Below, one piece after another: positions 1 to 6,506 of a stretch of DNA of 52,627 bases. The stretch is from DASTSN01 sp035549175 (GTDB taxonomy: Bacteria; Bacteroidota; Bacteroidia; Chitinophagales; Chitinophagaceae). The notes beneath the pieces were generated by a model, which searched no databases, had not been told where the DNA came from, and worked only from the letters and a program-made list of their open reading frames with translations. How positions within the stretch are numbered: position 1 is the first letter of the stretch; each line of letters starts with the position of its first letter. Where the stretch lies: the NCBI GenBank assembly GCA_035549175.1, contig DASZRL010000052.1, positions 1 through 52,627 of the forward strand. The letters run 5' to 3'. A program made the translations under genes and the position numbers.

Positions 1-58
1 ACCGGATGGGCGTTTTGCCTGTCTACGCCAAGCAGGCCAACTTTTATAATTTTATCGC

Positions 59-1183
59 ATGCAAACCGACCGAAGAACCTGGCTTAAACAAAGCGCGCTG
101 CTGCTTGCCGCCCTGGGGCTTACCCGTACCGGCATGGCGGCACCGGGTGAGGTAATGAATCCGGATCCTGCTGGCGATACCCTCCTGCTGAACAGTAACG
201 AGAATGCGTACGGGCCCTCCCCCTCGGCCAGACGGGCCATTTTGGTGAACTACCTGCAATCGAACCGGTACCCGGATGACCTGATTACCCCCCTGGTCAA
301 ACGCATTGCTGACCACCACGGCGTATCGCCCGATCACATCCTGCTGGGTGCCGGGGCCTCGGAGATCATCGGGCTGGGTCTGCTGCTGGCTTCCCAGAAC
401 AACAGGCAACTGGTAACCGCAGACCCAAGCTACAATGTCTGGGAACCCCAGGCCGGGGCCCTGGGGTATTCGATCTCCCGGATCCCCCTGAATGCTTCCC
501 GAATGCTGGACCTGGACAAGATGGCGGCTGCCCATGACCAGAAAAGACCTTCCTTCATTTATCTCTGCAATCCCAATAATCCTACAGGGACCTTCCTGCA
601 CCCGGAGGTCATCAAAAGCTTTGCCCAGGAAATGAGCAAGGACAGCCTGGTGTTCATCGATGAAGCCTACACGGAATACGCAGGCCTTGAATCCCTCGCG
701 GGCCTGGCCGCCACCAACCCGCGTATCCTGGTGGCCAAAACCTTTTCCAAAATCTACGGCCTGGCGGGGGCCCGCGTGGGTTATGCCGTCAGCCACCCTG
801 AAACCATCCGCAAACTTGGCGCCCTACAGCCCTGGCCCCATGCCAACATCAGTACGGTATCCGCAGCGGCGGCGGCCGCCTCCCTCCTTGACCAGTCTTT
901 CGTGGACGACTGCCGGCAGAAATGCCTGGTGATGCGCAATATGTGCTATACGGCATTCGACCGGCTTAAGCTGGAGTATATTCCCTCGTCCACCAATTTC
1001 ATCCTGTTCCGCATTGATAAGCTGCAGGGCGACCTGACCTCCATGCTGAAACAACGGAATATCCTGGTGCAGCGCCGGGAACATTTTGGCGGAGTCTGGT
1101 GCCGGGTCAGTATGGGTACCGTCGATGAGATGCTGCAATTTACCCAGGCCGTGGAGGAGATCGTTACGACCAAGAGTTTCTGA
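59..1183 (+). CDS. Tat-exported PLP-dependent aminotransferase, HisC-like
   Basis: A 374-residue class I/II aminotransferase of the histidinol-phosphate aminotransferase type. The N-terminus carries a twin-arginine signal (RRTWLK, residues 5-10, then a hydrophobic stretch ending near AAPGE), so the folded, PLP-loaded enzyme is probably exported. The substrate-side motif NENAYGPSP, the NPNNPTG loop and the PLP-lysine motif TFSKIYGLAGARVGY (Lys about residue 231) are all present, so the enzyme looks intact. It is not next to other his genes, which argues against a plain biosynthetic HisC. The physiological substrate is unknown. The ATG at 59 is chosen because it gives a complete Tat signal. Confidence 0.85.
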   Translation: MQTDRRTWLKQSALLLAALGLTRTGMAAPGEVMNPDPAGDTLLLNSNENAYGPSPSARRAILVNYLQSNRYPDDLITPLVKRIADHHGVSPDHILLGAGASEIIGLGLLLASQNNRQLVTADPSYNVWEPQAGALGYSISRIPLNASRMLDLDKMAAAHDQKRPSFIYLCNPNNPTGTFLHPEVIKSFAQEMSKDSLVFIDEAYTEYAGLESLAGLAATNPRILVAKTFSKIYGLAGARVGYAVSHPETIRKLGALQPWPHANISTVSAAAAAASLLDQSFVDDCRQKCLVMRNMCYTAFDRLKLEYIPSSTNFILFRIDKLQGDLTSMLKQRNILVQRREHFGGVWCRVSMGTVDEMLQFTQAVEEIVTTKSF

Positions 1184-1201
1184 GAAACCGTCAACCCCGG
1201 T

Positions 1202-1663
1202 TTAATACCAGCCCCTGCCCGCACCTACCATGCGGAACGGCCAGGGTATGGAAACCAGGATGATCAGCAAAGCCAGCCCGAAGAATACCAGCGTCCTGCG
1301 GTGTTTGACAGAATCCGGCAGGTTCTTCTTCGCATAGGACTTGCCAAGATGGACCAGCAGGATGGCAACGATCATACCTGCCATATGTTCAACCGCAAAA
1401 AAACGGGCGACGGGATCCTTCATAACCTCGGCAAATCCCCGGTTGCGGATGCTCACCAGGCCCCAGGTGTCACCCAGTGCCCACTGGTAAAGGCCAACCA
1501 GCAAGGTGATGTCGCAGGCGATCATGGCAAAGAGGCCCAATTTGCGGTCCGTGCTATTGAAAGGCCGGCTGCCTGCCGTTACGCTGCGCCAGACAATGAT
1601 AAACAGCAATAACAGGATGACCCAGCGAAGGATGCTATGCAGGTGTAACACGGCCGTATACAT
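1202..1663 (-). CDS. Four-helix membrane protein, cytochrome-b-like hypothetical
   Basis: A 153-residue integral membrane protein with about four hydrophobic segments (near residues 10-27, 44-62, 90-107 and 124-142). Histidines lie at membrane edges (LHLHS near the N-terminus; VEHMAGM and LLVHLGK in the middle), the kind of placement that could bind haem. Similar small Bacteroidota proteins are often labelled cytochrome b-like, but no diagnostic motif confirms this. It lies 49 bases downstream of the two metzincin-like lipoprotein genes on the same strand and may be the last gene of their operon. It converges on the aminotransferase gene, with only 18 bases between the stops. Confidence 0.7.
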   Translation of the reverse strand: MYTAVLHLHSILRWVILLLLFIIVWRSVTAGSRPFNSTDRKLGLFAMIACDITLLVGLYQWALGDTWGLVSIRNRGFAEVMKDPVARFFAVEHMAGMIVAILLVHLGKSYAKKNLPDSVKHRRTLVFFGLALLIILVSIPWPFRMVGAGRGWY

Positions 1664-1712
1664 ATCGTGGTAGTTTGAGGCAAATCTAAATCCTGCCGGG
1701 CAGAAACAGAAA

Positions 1713-2513
1713 TTATTTCCCCCCGATGGCGCGGATATCGGCTACGCAGTTTGAGTCCAGGACCGGCACCACATTATCGTAGGCCCAGGTCTGTCCCACA
1801 TAATTTCCATCCGTTGCTCCGAAATACATCAGGCACTGGCTGTTGTTGCAGTGATAGCCAAATGCCGGATCCTTGTGATTGTGTTGCATAGGGGCTCCCT
1901 GGTCCACCAGGCCCATCAGGTGGCCGAACACATGCTCCAGGGCCGTGGATTCCAGGATCATTTTCTCCCCATTGCTGGAAGCATGGTCACTGATGCAATG
2001 CCCGAACAGGACCACGGAGGTATTGCGCAGGGCCGTGGCCATGATCAGGCTGTCGTCCGTATAATACCCGTTGGTTACCAGGACATAGACCGCCAGGCTG
2101 GTGCCCTGGGTGAAGGCGGTGCGGTTCCGGTCCTCGATACCTTTCAGGCCTTCCAGGGTGAACAGGGGGTCGGAAGGAAGTATCTGACTGGCCGTCACCG
2201 TGAAGCCACCTGGCTTATGCAGGTATTTGGCAAGCATGGTTTCCAGGTGTGTCAACGTGGCGGGCTGAAGCCCGGCACCCGGCATATACTGTACTTCGAT
2301 GTGAAGGGACTGGAAAAAGGTATCGGCCAGTAAATCCCTTGCCGAGGCACCAACGGGAAGGTCATGGCGGTAGCTGCCGCTAGGGTTGACAAATCCGCTG
2401 GTATCCTGCTGGCAGGCCGCCAGACCGGCGAGGAAGACAAGCACGAGGGCAGCGCCGCGGAGGCGGCCTGTCAACCAACCCAGATACAAAGGCCGATTAT
2501 GGGATATTGTCAC
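1713..2513 (-). CDS. Metzincin-like lipoprotein with dead active site (HVFGH)
   Basis: A 266-residue predicted lipoprotein with a lipobox at LAAC (Cys34). It parallels the upstream gene along its whole length: an RHDL-VGAS-RDL block, then GIEDRNR, RNTSVVLFG, the zinc motif, and a closing D-RAIGGK. The zinc-binding motif reads HVFGH at residues 194-198 where the sister protein has HEFGH, so the catalytic base Glu is Val (GTG, plus-strand positions 1929-1931; GAG would restore Glu). The three presumed zinc ligands, including the His of HCNNSQC, and the Met after CL are kept. Expected outcome: zinc binding without peptidase activity, that is, a pseudoenzyme. A sequencing error at one base would also explain it. 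Confidence 0.82.
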   Translation of the reverse strand: MTISHNRPLYLGWLTGRLRGAALVLVFLAGLAACQQDTSGFVNPSGSYRHDLPVGASARDLLADTFFQSLHIEVQYMPGAGLQPATLTHLETMLAKYLHKPGGFTVTASQILPSDPLFTLEGLKGIEDRNRTAFTQGTSLAVYVLVTNGYYTDDSLIMATALRNTSVVLFGHCISDHASSNGEKMILESTALEHVFGHLMGLVDQGAPMQHNHKDPAFGYHCNNSQCLMYFGATDGNYVGQTWAYDNVVPVLDSNCVADIRAIGGK

Positions 2514-2542
2514 AACTTAAATGTATTGAATTTCCGGCAATC

Positions 2543-3298
2543 TTATTTACCGCCGATTGCCCGCAGGTCTGCGTGGCAGGCAGAGTCGAGGACCGGGATT
2601 GCGGCAATCTGGGTTCCGGCCTGGGATAGATAGGCTCCGTCATTGGCTTCATAATACATCAGGCAATCCGGGTTGCTGCAATGGTTGCCATGACCAGGAT
2701 CCTTATGGCTGGTCATCAGTGGGGCCCCTTCATCGACCAGTCCCATCAGGTGCCCGAACTCATGCTCCAGGACCACCGTTTCCAGCAGTCGCGTAACGGC
2801 CTGGTTATAGCCGGCATCCAGGCGGATGCTCTTGCCGAAAAGAACTACGGAGGTGTTCCGGTAGGCTGCCCCCAGTACCAGGCTGTCTTCTGCGTAAAAA
2901 CCGTCCAGGCATAAAACATACAGGGCCAGGTTGTTGCCCTGGGTGAAGACCGTCCGGTTTCGGTCCTCGATGCCTTTGATGCCGGCCAGGGAAAACAGGT
3001 CATCGGAGGGCTGGATCTGGCGGGTGACCAGGGAAATACCCCCTGGTTTATTGATATAGCAGTTCAACATCGTCTGCAGGCTGTCCAAGGCATGCTGGTC
3101 CGGGAGGTAGTTGCCGATATATTGCAACTCAATGGTTAGGGAAGTGTAAAAGGCATCACTTACCAGGTCCCGGCAGGACGCGCCCACGTGCAGATCGTGG
3201 CGATACGCGGGTTGCGCATTTTGAAATACGTTAGCTTCCCTCTGGCAGGAAAGGAGAAATAGGGTGGGGACGATGACGAGTAAATAACTGATTTTCAT
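2543..3298 (-). CDS. Metzincin-like zinc metalloprotease lipoprotein
   Basis: A 251-residue predicted lipoprotein (signal peptide with LLSC lipobox, Cys18), so probably attached to a membrane facing the periplasm or outside. HEFGHLMGL at residues 179-187 fits the metzincin HExxHxxG pattern. After an insert of about 18 residues comes HCSNPDCLM (206-214), which resembles the HC-x4-C-x-M part of archaemetzincins: third zinc His, Cys pair and Met-turn. All catalytic positions are present, so it should be an active peptidase; the substrate is unknown. The gene lies 29 bases upstream of its inactive paralogue. The family assignment rests on motifs only. Confidence 0.82.
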   Translation of the reverse strand: MKISYLLVIVPTLFLLSCQREANVFQNAQPAYRHDLHVGASCRDLVSDAFYTSLTIELQYIGNYLPDQHALDSLQTMLNCYINKPGGISLVTRQIQPSDDLFSLAGIKGIEDRNRTVFTQGNNLALYVLCLDGFYAEDSLVLGAAYRNTSVVLFGKSIRLDAGYNQAVTRLLETVVLEHEFGHLMGLVDEGAPLMTSHKDPGHGNHCSNPDCLMYYEANDGAYLSQAGTQIAAIPVLDSACHADLRAIGGK

Positions 3299-3365
3299 CC
3301 TACTGATCAGGGGTTTACCAACGGGTTCGGAGCCTCTTTGTTTCGCCGGTCTGGCTGTTCGGTAG

Positions 3366-3395
3366 CAAAGTTCCTACGCAGTTTTCAAAAAACAA
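3366..3395 (-). promoter_or_regulatory. Candidate promoter of the metzincin operon
   Basis: Read on the minus strand, TTG is followed after 19 bases by GAACTTTG, one mismatch from the Bacteroidota -7 box TAnnTTTG. It lies about 70 bases upstream of the metzincin start, in the gap after the beta-propeller gene, so the lipoprotein pair is probably transcribed independently of that gene. Confidence 0.35.
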
Positions 3396-3487
3396 GCCAA
3401 AAAAAGCCAGGTTCCCCCACCCTCCGGACATTCCCCTATCATCCAGGGACATAGGTCCGGCATTTTCCGGGATCGGTCATCTCCGCC

Positions 3488-4597
3488 CTAATCCACCCAG
3501 TCGGCGATGAAGATGTTGGTATCGTGGGTCCCCCCATTATTCCGGTTGCTGCAAAAAACGATTCGCTTGCCGTCCGGCGAAAACATGGGAAAAGCGTCGA
3601 AAATCTTCTCGTGCGTAATCTTCTCCAGCCCGCTGCCATCCTCCTGTATGGCATACAGGTTGAAGGGAAATCCCCGCTTATACTCCTGGTTGGAAGCAAA
3701 AATGATGCGCTTGCTGTCCGGGAAAAAGGAAGGAGCCCAGTTCGCCTGCCCGAAATGGGTGATCTGGTGCTGGTTACTGCCGTCCGCATCGGCCTCAAAC
3801 AGTTCCATACTGGTGGGAGCGACCAGGTGGTCGGCCAGCAGGGCCTTGTACTCGGCGATTTCATCGGCTGTTCGGGGGCGGGATGCCCGCCAGATAATTT
3901 TCTTTCCGTCAGGGCTGAACCAGGCGCCCCCGTCATAGCCGAGGGTGTGCGTGATACGCTTTTCCTTCCCGGTATGCAGATCCATGATGTACAGCTCGAT
4001 GTCCCCGTCCTTGTCACTGGTATAGATCATTTTGCGACCATCCGGGGAAAGCGTCGCTTCGGCATCATATCCCTTCGACCGGGTCAGCCGGCGTACAATA
4101 TGGCCCTGGAGGTCAGCCATGAATATGTCATAGGAGTCGTACAACGGCCAGATGTATTTATTGCCGTAGCGGCTCCGGTCCGGCAAGGGGGGGCAACTGT
4201 CGGAGGCCAGGTGGGTGGACGCGTAGAGGATGTGCCGCCCGTCGCGCATAAAAAACCCGCAAGTGGTGCGACCCTTTCCCGTGCTGACCATGTGGTAAGT
4301 GAACGGCTCGTCCGGCTTTTCCGGCACTTTCCCGATAAAGATCTGGTCGCAGAACAGCCCTTCCCGCGGATTGGTGCGCTGGAATATCAGGTATTTACCG
4401 TCATAACTCCAGTAGGCTTCGGCATTATCACCGCCGAATGTGAGTTGGCGAACATTGCGCAGGTGGCGCTCTTCCGGATACCAGATGGTATCCCGGGACG
4501 TAACCCTGCGACCGACATCGCCTGCTGACGGATTGGGAATAGCCGGGCGTACCATTACGGCCAGCGGGATCCACAGCAAAATATTCCATGCTCGCAT
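3488..4597 (-). CDS. TolB-like beta-propeller protein, exported
   Basis: A 369-residue protein with an N-terminal hydrophobic signal (MRAWNILLWIPLAVMV) and at least five PD40/TolB-type repeats recognisable by SPDG-like turns followed by hydrophobic strands (YDGKYLIF, SPDGRKMIY, SPDGKKIIW, FPDSKRIIF, SPDGKRIVF). Such propellers usually bind peptides or protein partners in the periplasm; a specific partner cannot be named. The reading frame stays open upstream to 4894, but the ATG at 4597 is chosen because it begins a signal peptide and the upstream residues are Arg/Pro-rich and unlike protein. It is divergent from the TPR lipoprotein. Confidence 0.8.
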   Translation of the reverse strand: MRAWNILLWIPLAVMVRPAIPNPSAGDVGRRVTSRDTIWYPEERHLRNVRQLTFGGDNAEAYWSYDGKYLIFQRTNPREGLFCDQIFIGKVPEKPDEPFTYHMVSTGKGRTTCGFFMRDGRHILYASTHLASDSCPPLPDRSRYGNKYIWPLYDSYDIFMADLQGHIVRRLTRSKGYDAEATLSPDGRKMIYTSDKDGDIELYIMDLHTGKEKRITHTLGYDGGAWFSPDGKKIIWRASRPRTADEIAEYKALLADHLVAPTSMELFEADADGSNQHQITHFGQANWAPSFFPDSKRIIFASNQEYKRGFPFNLYAIQEDGSGLEKITHEKIFDAFPMFSPDGKRIVFCSNRNNGGTHDTNIFIADWVD

Positions 4598-4713
4598 AGC
4601 ATCCAATTGGTTTTCCGGTTGTGCTTTCCGGGGCGCCAGGCACCCCGGGGGCTCCGGGTTGTTAAAAATCAGACTTGGTCCGCTGCTGCCGATGGCTGAC
4701 CGGTAAAAACGGT

Positions 4714-4721
4714 TAGTTTTG
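4714..4721 (+). promoter_or_regulatory. -7 box TAGTTTTG of TPR lipoprotein gene
   Basis: A perfect TAnnTTTG match ending four bases before the first ATG (4726). The transcript would start at or next to that ATG, so the mRNA would be leaderless, or translation would begin at the second ATG (4735). I see no clear -33 TTG. Confidence 0.4.
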
Positions 4722-4725
4722 AGGC

Positions 4726-5736
4726 ATGAAGCGAATGTCAAAAATACGGATCGTCCTGTATACGGCCGGATCCTTTTGGCTGGCCGCCTGCGGCAACGGA
4801 ACGGGCGAGCCGTCGGCCTACGGGGATCTGCTTTCCCAATCACCCTATGGATCCCTGACCGACAGTATCCGCCGGGACCCGCAGGATCCCGCACTATATA
4901 TTCGGCGGGGCATCCTGCTCAAAAATAATCGCCAGACGCTGCCTGCCCTGGCAGATTTTCAGAAGGCCTGGGCACTCCGTCCTTCGGAGGAATCCGGGGC
5001 CCGGATCAGCCAGATCCTGCTTGAGCAAAGCCCGGATTCCGCGGTACAGTTTATCCGGCAGGCGCTTACCCGGCTACCCGGCAGCCTCTTTCTGCAGTTG
5101 GACCTGGCCCGCGCCTATGCCGGGCTCCGGCGGACCGACCAGGCCGTTACGGTTTGCGACAGCATCCTGGCACGGTATCCCAACCAGGTGGATGCCCTGA
5201 TGATGAAGTCCGATCTGCTGGATTCCCGCAAGGATACCGCCGGATCGGTGCACGCCCTGGAAAAAGCCTATGAGCTGGCTCCTTTTGATGTGGAACTCAA
5301 CTACGAGCTGGCCTTTAAGCTGGCCCAGAGCAAAAACCCCCGGACCCTGAGCCTCTGTGATTCGCTGATTCGCATGGACTCCCTGGGAAATCACGCCGAG
5401 CCTTATTACTTCCAGGGCGTGTATTATGCCAACACCGGCGATCAGGCAAAGGCCCTGGACTACTTTACTCAGGCGATAAGCCACGACTATAATTTCCTGG
5501 ATGCCTACCTGGATAAGGGGGCCCTGCTTTACCGCATGAAACGTACAGCGGAAGCACTCAAGGTCTTCCAGCTGGCCGCCACCATATCTCCCGCCTACGC
5601 CGACGCCTATTACTGGATGGGCAAATGCCAGGAGGTGCTGGGTCAACCGGACCAGGCCAAAGCCAATTACCTGCGCGCCTACGGGTTTGACAAGACCCTG
5701 GTGGAGGCCCGGGATGCCGCGGCCCGGCTGAAGTGA
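4726..5736 (+). CDS. TPR-repeat lipoprotein
   Basis: A 336-residue predicted lipoprotein (signal ending in the lipobox LAAC, Cys about residue 22) made almost entirely of tetratricopeptide repeats, for example RRTDQAVTVCDSILARYPN and AEALKVFQLAATISPAYADAY. TPR lipoproteins act as scaffolds in envelope complexes or as polysaccharide- and secretion-associated adaptors; the partner is not evident. The stop overlaps the region just before rpe, so the two genes could be co-transcribed, although rpe has its own promoter-like box. A second ATG at 4735 is an equally possible start given the -7 box position. Confidence 0.85.
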   Translation: MKRMSKIRIVLYTAGSFWLAACGNGTGEPSAYGDLLSQSPYGSLTDSIRRDPQDPALYIRRGILLKNNRQTLPALADFQKAWALRPSEESGARISQILLEQSPDSAVQFIRQALTRLPGSLFLQLDLARAYAGLRRTDQAVTVCDSILARYPNQVDALMMKSDLLDSRKDTAGSVHALEKAYELAPFDVELNYELAFKLAQSKNPRTLSLCDSLIRMDSLGNHAEPYYFQGVYYANTGDQAKALDYFTQAISHDYNFLDAYLDKGALLYRMKRTAEALKVFQLAATISPAYADAYYWMGKCQEVLGQPDQAKANYLRAYGFDKTLVEARDAAARLK

Positions 5737-5770
5737 ACACCCGGCTTCCCGCCGAACGGGATTTACTTCC

Positions 5771-5778
5771 TATCTTGC
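5771..5778 (+). promoter_or_regulatory. Possible -7 box TATCTTGC before rpe
   Basis: A TAnnTTTG-like box (TATCTTGC) 20 bases before the rpe ATG. The same variant occurs before other genes in this window (28047), which supports it as a local promoter type. No convincing -33 element. Confidence 0.3.
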
Positions 5779-5798
5779 GCCCAACGAAATGCACTACC

Positions 5799-6446
5799 AT
5801 GGCCCTGATCGCCCCATCCCTGCTGTCCGCCAACTTTCTCCGCCTGGAATCCGATTGCCAGCTCCTGGACCGAAGTGAGGCGGATTGGTTTCATCTGGAC
5901 ATCATGGATGGCCGGTTTGTTCCCAATATATCCTTCGGACCCATGATCGTAGAGTTCATACGCCGGACCACGAAAAAATGCTGCGATGTCCACCTGATGA
6001 TCCTGGAACCGGAAAAATATGTCGAAGCGTTCCGCAAAGCAGGAGCCGACCAGGTTTCCGTGCACATAGAAGCCTGCCCGCACCTGCACCGGAATATCCA
6101 GCAGATCAAATCCCTCGGCATGCGCGCCGGCGTGGCCATTAATCCCCACACGCCGGTTTCCCTGCTCGGCGACATCCTGCATGAACTGGACCTGGTTTGT
6201 CTGATGAGTGTGAACCCCGGGTTCGGAGCCCAGCAATTTATCCAGCATTCCCTCGCCAAGATCCAGGAACTTCGCCGGATGATCGATGCCTGGAACCTGC
6301 CGGTCAAAATCGAGGTAGATGGCGGGGTGACCCTGGAAAATGCTCCGGATATCCTCGCCGCCGGAGCGGACGTGCTGGTGGCCGGCAATACGGTATTCAA
6401 ATCCCCGGATCCTGCAGCCACCATCGCCGCGCTGAAGCGCCTCTGA
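5799..6446 (+). CDS. rpe: Ribulose-phosphate 3-epimerase
   Basis: A 215-residue TIM-barrel enzyme that interconverts D-ribulose 5-phosphate and D-xylulose 5-phosphate in the pentose phosphate pathway. Family signatures are all visible: APSLLSANFLRL at the start, FHLDIMDGRFVPNISFGP with the metal-binding Asp, VHLMI, MSVNPGFGAQQFI, and VDGGV with the second metal Asp, ending in the phosphate loop AGNTVF. The ATG at 5799 is preferred over an in-frame ATG at 5733 because it gives the standard family N-terminus. It would process xylulose 5-phosphate made by the xylose isomerase/xylulokinase operon at the other end of the window. Confidence 0.96.
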   Translation: MALIAPSLLSANFLRLESDCQLLDRSEADWFHLDIMDGRFVPNISFGPMIVEFIRRTTKKCCDVHLMILEPEKYVEAFRKAGADQVSVHIEACPHLHRNIQQIKSLGMRAGVAINPHTPVSLLGDILHELDLVCLMSVNPGFGAQQFIQHSLAKIQELRRMIDAWNLPVKIEVDGGVTLENAPDILAAGADVLVAGNTVFKSPDPAATIAALKRL

Positions 6447-6506
6447 GCCGGGCCGGGCATGCCCGGTTTGCCAAAACTATTTGTATCTTACTTCCGATTC
6501 TTTCTT

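Noticed and set aside
2..49. C-terminal end of an upstream gene (PDGRFACLRQAGQLL then TAA)
   Set aside because: Only 15 codons are visible, so chance cannot be excluded.
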